64,000 bases of DNA, from NCBI RefSeq assembly GCF_004801405.1, contig NZ_SSOB01000003.1, positions 218,849 to 282,848 of the forward strand, read 5' to 3'. The notes below the pieces were generated by a model. It ran no database searches. It had not been told where the DNA came from and worked only from the letters and a program-made list of their open reading frames with translations. Source of the DNA: Cohnella fermenti (GTDB taxonomy: Bacteria; Bacillota; Bacilli; Paenibacillales; Paenibacillaceae). Positions 45,515 to 54,165 of the stretch are shown here, piece by piece (position 1 is the first letter of the stretch; each line of letters opens with the position of its first letter). The translations under genes were made by a program, and so were the position numbers.

Positions 45515-45933
45515 ATGAAGTCGATCGGGAGCGGGAGCCACGCCGCCCCTTCCCTGACGAAGGCGCGGAGCTCCGCCCGACCGGCTTCAAGCCCGACAAT
45601 CCAATATGTTCCGTGTCCGTCCCAACCTTCCGCGTCCCGGACGCTGGGAAGGGCGGGGCCGGACGGATGGGAATGCCACACGCCGACGATATCTCGTTGG
45701 TTTTTTTGCATTCGGGCACATGCCGCCAGCCACCCGTCCGGATCGAAGCGGAAGGAGACGCGAGGATCGGGGGCGATGTTGCGAACGAGCAGGAAGCCGG
45801 TCACCTTGACCGCGCCGCCGCTTCGGCTTCCGATCATCGCGCCGCACGATTCATAAGGAAGCCGCTTCCGGCACGTTCGGTACAAGTCGTCTCTTAGGTC
45901 TGACGGCAGCAGCCCCCTCGTCCCCGCTTCCAT
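45511..45933 (-). CDS. JAMM/MPN+ metallopeptidase (Mov34/PAD-1, JAB domain)
   Basis: This 140-residue protein has the complete JAMM set: E28 in PYESCG, H87 and H89 in WHSHPSGP, and D100 in SVRD. Bacterial stand-alone JAB proteins process C-terminal extensions of ubiquitin-like sulfur carriers or peptides. No sulfur-carrier gene is nearby, so the substrate is unknown. The ATG at 45933 follows AGGAGATAC. Its 3' end overlaps the convergent exonuclease stop by four bases. Confidence 0.87.
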   Translation of the reverse strand: MEAGTRGLLPSDLRDDLYRTCRKRLPYESCGAMIGSRSGGAVKVTGFLLVRNIAPDPRVSFRFDPDGWLAACARMQKNQRDIVGVWHSHPSGPALPSVRDAEGWDGHGTYWIVGLEAGRAELRAFVREGAAWLPLPIDFI

Positions 45934-46010
45934 GTGCGTATCTCCTCCTGATCCCGGCAAGCATTGACACCAGTATGAAGGATGCGCAAGGGACGCGCAA
46001 CGGTCCCGCC

Positions 46011-47321
46011 TCACTTAATGCGTTTATCGGGCTTCACGAAGAAGAAGACCGCGCACAGCGTCAGGAAGCTCAGTATCGTGACGGAGAGGAAGACGGTCCG
46101 GTGCGAGATGCCCATCATCCAGCCGAACAGCGGAGGTCCGAGCGCAACGCCAAGGAATCGCAAGCTGCTGTAGAGGGACGTGATCATTCCCCGCTCGGCT
46201 CTCTCCACAACGCCGGTGATCATCGTCGTCAGGCAGGGGAGCAGCAGACCGGTCCCAATGCTTCCAATGCTCAACAGTCCGATAAAAACATACAGGTTGT
46301 CGTTGAACCAGATCGTGCAGGCGTACGAGACGACGATCAGCGCCAGGGCGATGTTCATGAACCAGCGGATGAGCACCCCGTTCTTGCGGATGACGCTTCC
46401 GGTGACATAGGCGGTCGTTACCATGAAGAACAGCGGGATGGCAAGCACGAAGCCTTTGGTCACGCCGGCGATGCGATAGGGCTCGTCTTCGAGAATGTTG
46501 GAGAGGAAGAACAGCACTCCGAACAAGGTGAACATCGCGGCCGCCCCGGTCCAGAAAGTGACGATCATCCACCTTCCGTTGCTGGCGAACACCGACTTGA
46601 TTTTCCGAACATATTCCTTCAGACGCAACGGCTCGGCCGATCGCTTCGGCTCCTTGATCAGGAAGACGACGGCGAGAATGGCGAGCAGGCAGAAGAGCGG
46701 GAAGGAGAAGAAGGCTGCGTACCATACGATCAGCGCGAACAGGGAGCCGAGGATGGGACTGACGACCTTGCCCGCCCCGTTGGAAGCCTCGATCAAGCCG
46801 AGCGCCTTGCTCTCCTCCGCGTCCTTGTAGAGGTCGCCGACGAGCGCGATGGCGATCGAGGTCGTGCCTGCCGCGCCAATTCCCTGGATGGCCCTGGCTC
46901 CGAGCAGCATCGCATAGCTGTGCCATACTGCGGCGAATCCGGACAGGATGCCGGCCCCTCCGTAGATAATAAGCGCAGGGATAATGACGCTCTTGCGGCT
47001 GAAGCGATCGGACAAATAACCGGCGACAGGGATGAATACCGCGGCGGTTAACGAGAAGAGGGTGACGACCAGACTGCTTCGGAAGGAGCTGATGCCGAGT
47101 TCGCGGCTGAGCGTCGGGAGGATCGGCACGATCATGGAATTGCCAAGCACAAGGACAAGCGGGACCGACGCAAGGGCGACATATTCCAGGGTACGGCTCT
47201 TCCGCTTCCCGTTAGCGCCGGCGTTCTTCGCTTCTCGGGGCCGTGTGCGGGCGTCCGGTTCGCTTGCGAAGGCTTGCTTGCGCTTGGCTCGGTTAGGCGG
47301 CACGGATGCGGATGAAGACAT
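46011..47321 (-). CDS. MFS multidrug-type transporter (Bmr3-like)
   Basis: This 436-residue protein has a long, basic cytoplasmic N terminus (about 45 residues) and 12 membrane segments. PILPTLSRELGISSFRSSLVVTLFSLTAAVFIPVAGYLSDRFSRK is the typical DHA1 loop 2-3 stretch, and GARAIQGIGAAGTTSIAIALVGD is motif C-like. An export role is inferred from family. TTGGAGGGAG precedes the ATG. The JAMM gene follows 77 bases downstream. Confidence 0.87.
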   Translation of the reverse strand: MSSSASVPPNRAKRKQAFASEPDARTRPREAKNAGANGKRKSRTLEYVALASVPLVLVLGNSMIVPILPTLSRELGISSFRSSLVVTLFSLTAAVFIPVAGYLSDRFSRKSVIIPALIIYGGAGILSGFAAVWHSYAMLLGARAIQGIGAAGTTSIAIALVGDLYKDAEESKALGLIEASNGAGKVVSPILGSLFALIVWYAAFFSFPLFCLLAILAVVFLIKEPKRSAEPLRLKEYVRKIKSVFASNGRWMIVTFWTGAAAMFTLFGVLFFLSNILEDEPYRIAGVTKGFVLAIPLFFMVTTAYVTGSVIRKNGVLIRWFMNIALALIVVSYACTIWFNDNLYVFIGLLSIGSIGTGLLLPCLTTMITGVVERAERGMITSLYSSLRFLGVALGPPLFGWMMGISHRTVFLSVTILSFLTLCAVFFFVKPDKRIK

Positions 47322-47495
47322 GAGGCTACTCCCTCCAACAGATGTGGTTACGGAACAGAGATAATGTGCCCATGCCCGTTCCCGTACATTCTGCCTTGCA
47401 ATAGGCCCTGACTAATATGGAACGAATCGTGAAAATGGGGTAAGATAAGGAGCGAAGCGCCAGAGGGTACAGTGACAAGGAAAGAAGGAACAGCC

Positions 47496-48065
47496 ATGAA
47501 GCGCAATCAGATTATCGTTATCGCGGTTTTCCTCGCTGTCATCGCGATCGTGTTATGGAATGCCGCGGGCAGCGACAAGCAGGATGAGGCGAATCCGGGC
47601 GCGGCGGCAGCCGCCGGGGCGGACATGAAGCCATCTCCGGTTCCCGGCTCGCTCGCTCCGGCGTTCGAGCTGTCCTCGATCGATGACAGTATAACGTATA
47701 AGGTCGGCGGGGAGAGGGACAAGGTGTTGATCGTCAACTTCTGGGCTTCCTGGTGCGGCCCTTGCGATCTCGAAGCCCCCGATCTGCAGACGATTCACGA
47801 GAAGTACGGAGATCAGGTGGATCTCTACGCGGTGAACGCGACCAAGTACGATACGGTGCGCGGCGCGAAGGACTTCGTGAAGGAGAAGGAGATCGACTTC
47901 CCGGTCATGATGGACAAGGACGGCAAGGTTGGCGACGATTACAAGGTGTTCTCCTATCCGATCAGCTTTATTATCGACAAGCAGGGCGTCGTCCGGGAGC
48001 GGATCGAGGGCGTGCAGCCGCTGGAGAAGTGGGAGAAAATGCTGGACGAGGTCGTCGGCGCTTAA
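47496..48065 (+). CDS. membrane-anchored thioredoxin-like protein (TlpA/ResA-like)
   Basis: This 189-residue protein has an N-terminal membrane anchor (residues 5-22), an Ala/Gly linker, and a thioredoxin domain with WCGPC at residues 86-90. It would face the outside and reduce disulfides, as ResA does in cytochrome c maturation. No cytochrome biogenesis gene is nearby, so its partner is uncertain. AGAAGGA lies upstream of ATG 47496. Confidence 0.9.
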   Translation: MKRNQIIVIAVFLAVIAIVLWNAAGSDKQDEANPGAAAAAGADMKPSPVPGSLAPAFELSSIDDSITYKVGGERDKVLIVNFWASWCGPCDLEAPDLQTIHEKYGDQVDLYAVNATKYDTVRGAKDFVKEKEIDFPVMMDKDGKVGDDYKVFSYPISFIIDKQGVVRERIEGVQPLEKWEKMLDEVVGA

Positions 48066-48140
48066 GCGCGTGTTGCGGGCGTGAAGGCGGGAAACCGTGA
48101 AGATGTGACAATGTGAAGATGTGAGAGCTTGAAGGCACGA

Positions 48141-48205
48141 ACAAAAGCCCTTGTCGCGGGTGCGCTTCCCTTGCTGGGGAAGGCATCGCGGGACAGGGGC
48201 TCTTG
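48141..48205. terminator. bidirectional terminator
   Basis: AAAAGCCCTTGTCGCG pairs with CGCGGGACAGGGGCTCTT between the convergent TlpA-like and citramalate synthase genes. Confidence 0.75.
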
Positions 48206-48229
48206 CTGTGTCTGGCGGAGCGGAGTCGA

Positions 48230-49837
48230 TCAGTGGTTGCTGAGGCCGACCGACTCCGGCCACTGCTCGAGGGAGCCGCTGCTCTTCTTGCCGAGCAAGG
48301 CGTAGCGAATGCTGTCCAGCAGCGCTTCCCAACTGGCTTCGATTACGTTCGAGGACACGCCTACCGTGCTCCACGTATCGTTGAAGTCCGACGACTCGAT
48401 CAGAACGCGCACCTTCGCCGCCGTCGCGTCCTTCTCGTCGAGCACCCGCACCTTGTAATCGGTCAGGTGAATGTCGGCGATGCTCGGGTAGAATTGGACA
48501 AGCGACTTGCGAAGCGCGTTGTCGAGAGCGTTGACCGGCCCGTTGCCTTCCGCGATCGTGTACACCTGCTGGCCGTTCACCCGCACGCGGACGATCGCTT
48601 CGGTCACCATGTTCGCTTCCGACTTCTCGCACAGAATCTTGAACGATTCGATCGTAAACGCGCTCTCCTCGTTCCCGGACGCGTCGCGAAGAAGAAGCTC
48701 GAGCGATGCGTCGGCGCCTTCGAATTGGTAGCCTTGGTGCTCAAGTTCCTTGACCCGTTCGATAATGTCGCGGGACTTGGAGATCGCATCCACGTCGAGG
48801 CCGAGCTCCTGGGCCTTGGACAGGATGTTGCTCTGTCCGGCGAGCTCCGACACGAGCACGCGCTGCTTGTTGCCGACGAGCTCCGGAGAGATGTGCTCGT
48901 ACGTCTTCGAGTCCTTCAGGATGGCGGAGACGTGAATGCCGCCCTTGTGCGCGAAGGCCGCGTTGCCGACGTACGGCTGGTTGACCGGCTGCACCATGTT
49001 GGCGATCTCGCTGACGTAGCGGGAGACGCTGGTCAGCGACTTCAACTGCTCGTCGCTGACGACGCTGTAATTCATCTTAAGCTGCAGAGTGGGAATGATC
49101 GAACACAGGTTCGCGTTGCCGCACCGCTCGCCATAGCCGTTGATCGTCCCCTGCACCTGGCGGGCGCCGGCGTTGATGGCGGCGAGCGTGTTCGCGACGG
49201 CCAGCTCGCAGTCGTTATGCGTATGAATGCCGATATTGGCGTCGATGACGCTGCATACCTTCGTGACGATCTCATGAACCTCGGTCGGCAGCGTGCCGCC
49301 GTTCGTGTCGCACAGCACAATCCAGTCGGCGCCGGCTTCCTTCGCCTTGGCAAGCGCGGAGAGCGCATATTCCGGATTCGCCTTGTAGCCGTCGAAGAAG
49401 TGCTCGGAATCGAACACGGCCTCCATCTGGTGCCGCTTCAGATAAGCGATCGATTCGTAGATCATCGCCAGATTCTCTTCGAGCGTCGTCTGCAGGGCGG
49501 TATGAACGTGGAAGTCCCAGGACTTGCCCACCAGGGTAGCGGCGCTCGCCTTCGATTCAATCAGGTGCTTCAGGTTGACGTCCTGCTCGCAGTTGCTGTT
49601 CTTCCGGCGGGTGCTGCCGAAGGCGGTCAGCTTGGCGCGCAGATTCATCTCCCGGGCCCGGCGGAAGAACTCGATGTCCTTGCTGTTGCTTCCGGGGTTG
49701 CCGCCTTCGATATAGTGAACGCCCAGCGCGTCGAGCTTCAGGGCGATCTTAAGTTTGTCCTCCGCGGTAAGGCTGATGCCTTCTCCCTGCGTGCCGTCGC
49801 GGAGAGTCGTGTCGAAGATGCTGATTGAAGTGGTCAT
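48230..49837 (-). CDS. cimA: (R)-citramalate synthase
   Basis: This 535-residue enzyme joins pyruvate and acetyl-CoA to citramalate, the threonine-independent entry to isoleucine. FDTTLRDGTQGEGISLTAEDKLKIA at the N terminus is the HMGL-like TIM-barrel signature, with GIHTHNDCELAVAN and VQGTINGYGERCGNANL further on. The C-terminal LeuA-type regulatory domain starts near 410. The length and the TLRDGTQGEGI form favour CimA over LeuA. GGAGG lies about 13 bases before the ATG. An extended -10 (TGTTATAAT) is seen on the minus strand at 49891-49896. Confidence 0.92.
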   Translation of the reverse strand: MTTSISIFDTTLRDGTQGEGISLTAEDKLKIALKLDALGVHYIEGGNPGSNSKDIEFFRRAREMNLRAKLTAFGSTRRKNSNCEQDVNLKHLIESKASAATLVGKSWDFHVHTALQTTLEENLAMIYESIAYLKRHQMEAVFDSEHFFDGYKANPEYALSALAKAKEAGADWIVLCDTNGGTLPTEVHEIVTKVCSVIDANIGIHTHNDCELAVANTLAAINAGARQVQGTINGYGERCGNANLCSIIPTLQLKMNYSVVSDEQLKSLTSVSRYVSEIANMVQPVNQPYVGNAAFAHKGGIHVSAILKDSKTYEHISPELVGNKQRVLVSELAGQSNILSKAQELGLDVDAISKSRDIIERVKELEHQGYQFEGADASLELLLRDASGNEESAFTIESFKILCEKSEANMVTEAIVRVRVNGQQVYTIAEGNGPVNALDNALRKSLVQFYPSIADIHLTDYKVRVLDEKDATAAKVRVLIESSDFNDTWSTVGVSSNVIEASWEALLDSIRYALLGKKSSGSLEQWPESVGLSNH

Positions 49838-50016
49838 GAAGTACGTGATGCCTCCTACCCTGTGTTCCTTATAACTGAATCATCCCCAATATTATAACAT
49901 GTCTGCATACAAAAGTAGAGGTTGGAAGCGGATGAATTATAGTCATTCCAAGATTGGCATTCGTGCAAATTGCGGTCGGGGGCGCCGAACTTAAGCTTCA
50001 TTCGAACCGGAACGCC

Positions 50017-50046
50017 TTGCCGAATGCGCTCGTTTGTTCGTATAAT
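50017..50046 (+). promoter_or_regulatory. promoter of dinB
   Basis: TTGCCG (50017-50022), 18-base spacer, TATAAT (50041-50046). The spacer ends with GTTCG and a poor left half, so it is at best a degenerate SOS box. Confidence 0.55.
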
Positions 50047-50087
50047 TAGAAGACGATAACGACGATCAGAGCTTGGAGGCGGTTCGG

Positions 50088-51374
50088 ATGGAGGGCAAGC
50101 GGAACGGCCGGGTCATTCTTCATATGGATATGAACGCCTTCTATTGCTCTGTGCACGCCGCCGAAGAGCCCGGCATATACAAAGGTAAGGCGACCGCCGT
50201 CGCCGGAAGCGTCGAGATGCGCAAGGGCATCGTCGTCACGAGCTCGTACGAAGCCCGCGCCCGCGGCGTCCGGACGGGCATGACGGTCCGGCAGGCGCAG
50301 AACCTCTGTCCGGAGCTGCTGCTCATCCGCCCGGACTTCGACCTGTACCGGCGCTATTCCAAGGCGTTCCTCCGGATCAGCCGCAGCTACACTCCCCTCG
50401 TCGAGGCGATGTCGATCGACGAGTGCTATATGGATATTACCGGCAGCGGGCAATTCGGCACGCCGCTCGAGATTGCGGACGAGATCCAGCGGCGGGTCCG
50501 CGAGGATCTGAGCCTGCCTTGCTCGATCGGGATCGCGCCGAACAAGCTGCTCGCCAAGATGGCGTCGGATATGCGCAAGCCGAATGCGATCACCGTCCTG
50601 CGCCGGCGCGACGTTCCCGCGCTTCTGTGGGATAAGCCTTGCCAGACGTTGTTCGGCATCGGCAAGAAGTCGGCGGAGAAGCTGGAGAGGATGAACATCC
50701 GGACGATCGGCCAGCTTGCGAATGCGGATGCGAAGATGCTCGCGGATAAGTTCGGGGTATATGGGGAATGGATGAAGCGAGCCGCGAACGGCATCGACAA
50801 TTCCCCCGTCGAACCGGAGCGGGAGGCGGCGAAGTCGATCGGCCACACGACGACGCTGCCCGCGGACCTGACCGAGCGGGAGCAGTACCGCCATGTGCTG
50901 CTGAATCTCGCGGACCAGACGACGCGCCGGCTGCGCAAGCATGGAATGCTCAGCTCGACCGTGTCCATCACGATCCGGGACCCGGACATGAAGACGATCA
51001 CCCGGGCGACGACGCTGGACGCCCCGACGGAATCGACGGACGAGGTGTACCGCGTCGCCTGCAGCCTCATGGATCGGCATTGGAAGAGCGGGCAGCCGGT
51101 GCGCTTGCTCGGCATCACGCTTCAGGGGCTGTCGGAGAAGAAGACCACGCCCGTTCAGCTCGATCTGTTCAGCTACGAGGAGGCCCCGCGCAAGGAGGAG
51201 CTGAACAAGGTGATGGACCGGCTTCGCGACAAATACGGGGAATCGGCCGTGCTCACCGCAGGAATGCTGACCGACGATCCGTCCTCGCTCATCCGCAACA
51301 AGAAGCTGCGCGGAACGTCGCTCCAGACCGATTTTCTAAGAGACAAAGATCCCTTGAATGAGAACGATTATTAA
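50088..51374 (+). CDS. dinB: DNA polymerase IV (Y-family)
   Basis: This 428-residue translesion polymerase has the catalytic carboxylates in HMDMNAFYCSVHAAE and SIDECYMDITGS, HhH thumb elements (LFGIGKKSAEKLERMNIRTIGQLANAD), and a little-finger domain containing the clamp-binding motif QLDLFSYEE. It copies damaged DNA at low fidelity. ATG 50088 follows TTGGAGGCGG. The frame also opens five codons earlier at a TTG that overlaps that site. Confidence 0.94.
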   Translation: MEGKRNGRVILHMDMNAFYCSVHAAEEPGIYKGKATAVAGSVEMRKGIVVTSSYEARARGVRTGMTVRQAQNLCPELLLIRPDFDLYRRYSKAFLRISRSYTPLVEAMSIDECYMDITGSGQFGTPLEIADEIQRRVREDLSLPCSIGIAPNKLLAKMASDMRKPNAITVLRRRDVPALLWDKPCQTLFGIGKKSAEKLERMNIRTIGQLANADAKMLADKFGVYGEWMKRAANGIDNSPVEPEREAAKSIGHTTTLPADLTEREQYRHVLLNLADQTTRRLRKHGMLSSTVSITIRDPDMKTITRATTLDAPTESTDEVYRVACSLMDRHWKSGQPVRLLGITLQGLSEKKTTPVQLDLFSYEEAPRKEELNKVMDRLRDKYGESAVLTAGMLTDDPSSLIRNKKLRGTSLQTDFLRDKDPLNENDY

Positions 51375-51409
51375 GCGCGGAACGGCTTTGGTACGATCTG
51401 CAAATTCGT

Positions 51410-51438
51410 TTGATCAAATCGTTGTTTTATATTATATT
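51410..51438 (+). promoter_or_regulatory. promoter of the ferredoxin gene
   Basis: TTGATC (51410-51415), 17-base spacer, TATATT (51433-51438) in an AT-rich gap. Confidence 0.65.
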
Positions 51439-51490
51439 GGACAACAGAAGTACTCTTTCTATGCCGTACTTTGTGTTGTAACCGAGTTAA

Positions 51491-51739
<249 letters not shown>

Positions 51740-51785
51740 GCGGATCGCAAGTGGCTCCAAGAGGATGCTTGCAGAAGCGTGACGA

Positions 51786-51820
51786 CCTCCCCAAGGCTTA
51801 TCGCCTTGGGGAGGTTTTTT
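51786..51820 (+). terminator. intrinsic terminator of the ferredoxin gene
   Basis: CCTCCCCAAGGC pairs perfectly with GCCTTGGGGAGG, followed by T6. Confidence 0.92.
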
Positions 51821-51844
51821 ATGCGCCGCTGCCGCCCTGCGCTA

Positions 51845-52027
51845 AATATATGTGAAATTTCACATTCGTTCAGCGCGGGGCGGGCGGTTTAGCCGATTCT
51901 ATGTGAAAAATAGCATATATGGAGGAATTTCCGGGACGAATCGCCATATGTATGCTAAAAATCACATAAAACGACGCGATCCCCTCGAAATCTCGGCCGA
52001 TGAATGTGTAATTTCATATAAAACGCA
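51845..52027 (+). repeat. dispersed palindromic-box element, copy F
   Basis: Box 1 near 51849 is ATGTGAAATTTCACAT, a perfect 16-bp palindrome. Box 2 near 51901 is ATGTGAAAAATAGCAT, box 3 near 51951 is TATGCTAAAAATCACAT, and box 4 near 52003 is ATGTGTAATTTCATAT. The sequence after it (52070-52130) contains GGAGATTGCGGGAATGCG twice. Confidence 0.9.
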
Positions 52028-52213
52028 TCAAATCGCAGCAGCCATCGGATCAGGGGGCGAGATGCACGGCGGGGAGATTGCGGGAATGCGGGCCGGCGCG
52101 GGAATGAGCGGAGATTGCGGGAATGCGCTCGATCCGACATTTCCCCCCAAATTACATGCTCGATAAGCTATAATAGGAACGAATTGCCATGATCTCATAG
52201 GGTGGGAAAATCA

Positions 52214-54049
52214 TTGAGAGAGAAGATCAAACGAATCGCCATCGTCCTCAACATTATCTTCCTGTTTGTCCTGTTTGTCGTTTACCAGCTTCGGGCGCTT
52301 CAGTCTATCGACAATATGATTTTCGACAGTGGGATGAAGCGGGCGGCGGATCATTATGCCCATGATATCGTCGTTGTTGCGATCGATGACGAATCGCTGC
52401 AGGAGCTGGGGCGATTCCCGTGGGACCGGGCCGTCTACGCTCCGTTCCTGGACATGCTCAACCAGCCCGGCAACGAGCCGAAGGCGATCGGCTTCGATAT
52501 CGTGTTCAACGAGGAGTCCGATCCGGACAGCGACGCCGCGTTCTCCGAGGCATTGGCCGCCTATGACAATGTTATCCTGCCTGTTATCGGAGTGATGGAG
52601 GGCGACTTCGACAATACGACAACGCTGCATCCGGACGAATACCCCGGCGCGGTCCGCTTCGAGAAGCCGATTGCCGCGTTCTCTGACTATGCTCATCTGG
52701 CCAATATCAATCGCGTCGTCAGCGTGGACGGCGTCATTCGTCAGACGTGGCTCAAGGTGCAGTCGCAGGAAGACGGGGAGGTCCTTCCTTCGCTCGCCTA
52801 TGTCGCCGCGGGAATGGCGGGGGCGGACCTGGCGAAGTACGACGGGCTGACCGATCCAGGCAAGCGGTTCGACGGCAAAGCGGTCGCGAAGAATACGATG
52901 ACGATCGACTACCAGATCGTGCCGGAGGACGTCATCACGGTTCCGTTCAGCCAGGTGCTGTACGGAGAGATCGATCCGTCCGTGTTCAAGGACTCGATCG
53001 TGCTCGTCGGCTTCACGGCGGCCGGCCTCTCCGACGAGAGCGGGCAGGACTCGGGGACGACGCCGATCAGCAAGCATATGAGGCTCGTGTACGTCCATGC
53101 GAACATTATCAACCAGATGCTGAGCGGGACCGAAGTCGGCTTCGCGCCGGATTGGGCCGTTATTCTGCTCACGCTGCTGCTGTTCGGGCTGTTTATCTTC
53201 ATCCCTTGGAAGCTCAAGAACGTCTTCTCGATTCTGCTCTTCCTGGCCGTTGTGCTCGGCGTCATGTACGGGCAGCGGCTGCTGTACGACACGGAGCGGA
53301 TTCACGCCAATATCGTCTACGCCGTCCTGGCGATGACGCTTGCCTATCTCGTCAACGTCTCGCTGAAGTCGTACCTTGAGAGCTCGCAGAAGAGCTTCGT
53401 GACGCGCCAATTCGGCCGCTACATCTCCCCCGACCTCGTCAAGGAGATTGTCTCGAAGGATATGGACATCGAGCTCGGCGGCAATTCGAAGCATATTACG
53501 ATTCTGTTCCTCGATATCCGCGGCTTCACCCCGCTGTCCGAGAAGCTGTCTCCGCCCGAGCTCGTCGATACGCTCAATACGATGTTCAACATGATCACGC
53601 AGACGACGCTCGCCAACCAGGGCACGATCGACAAGTTCATCGGGGACGCCGCGATGATTCTGTTTAACGCGCCGCTCGACGTCGCCGAGCACGAGCGTCT
53701 TGCCGTGAAGACCGCCTACGAGATCCAGCAGGGCATGAACGTCATCCGCGAGCAGATTCGGGAGAAGTACGGCTGCGAGGTGAACGTGGGCATCGGAATC
53801 AATACGGGGGGAGTCGTTGTCGGCAATATCGGCTCTTACCTGCGCGTCGATTACACGGCAATCGGCGATAACGTCAACATTGCGGCGCGCATCGAATCCT
53901 CGACGAAGCCGGGGCAGATCATGGTGTCCGAAGCCGTCTATGAGCAGACCAAGGAGCACTTCCTCTACGAAGACGCCGGGGAGAAAATGTTCAAAGGCAA
54001 GTCGCAGCCGATCCGGATCTACGAGGTTGTAGGTCTTCCTTCGCTTTAA
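52214..54049 (+). CDS. class III adenylate/guanylate cyclase with CHASE2 sensor domain
   Basis: This 611-residue protein has an N-terminal membrane anchor (residues 7-27) and an extracytoplasmic CHASE2 domain to about 310 (IVVVAIDDESLQELGRFPWDRAVYA, KAIGFDIVFNEES). Three membrane segments around 315-385 lead to a cyclase domain from about 420. Catalytic features are FLDIRGFTPL (metal Asp), DKFIGDAAMILFNAP (Lys and second Asp) and YTAIGDNVNIAARIE (transition-state Asn and Arg). Adenylate rather than guanylate specificity is likely from the Lys, but not certain. TTG 52214 is seven bases from AGGGTGGG; GTG 52202 overlaps it. Confidence 0.9.
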   Translation: MREKIKRIAIVLNIIFLFVLFVVYQLRALQSIDNMIFDSGMKRAADHYAHDIVVVAIDDESLQELGRFPWDRAVYAPFLDMLNQPGNEPKAIGFDIVFNEESDPDSDAAFSEALAAYDNVILPVIGVMEGDFDNTTTLHPDEYPGAVRFEKPIAAFSDYAHLANINRVVSVDGVIRQTWLKVQSQEDGEVLPSLAYVAAGMAGADLAKYDGLTDPGKRFDGKAVAKNTMTIDYQIVPEDVITVPFSQVLYGEIDPSVFKDSIVLVGFTAAGLSDESGQDSGTTPISKHMRLVYVHANIINQMLSGTEVGFAPDWAVILLTLLLFGLFIFIPWKLKNVFSILLFLAVVLGVMYGQRLLYDTERIHANIVYAVLAMTLAYLVNVSLKSYLESSQKSFVTRQFGRYISPDLVKEIVSKDMDIELGGNSKHITILFLDIRGFTPLSEKLSPPELVDTLNTMFNMITQTTLANQGTIDKFIGDAAMILFNAPLDVAEHERLAVKTAYEIQQGMNVIREQIREKYGCEVNVGIGINTGGVVVGNIGSYLRVDYTAIGDNVNIAARIESSTKPGQIMVSEAVYEQTKEHFLYEDAGEKMFKGKSQPIRIYEVVGLPSL

Positions 54050-54165
54050 TATCCGGCACTCCGGACCGATATACGACATAAGGGACAAGTAAGGAACCTG
54101 CCCGTTCCCACTTATCCGTCTCATCCCATCCTGTCCAACTTATCGAAGCCGGAAGGAGCACGGAC

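Noticed and set aside
50023..50040. LexA box at the dinB promoter
   Set aside because: Only the right half GTTCG is good. The left half CGCTC has two mismatches, so the site is not reported as supported.
52211..54124. 637-codon open frame antisense to the cyclase gene
   Set aside because: Codon-bias shadow of a gene with full catalytic motifs on the plus strand. Similar long shadows oppose rarA, cimA, araC and pyrD.
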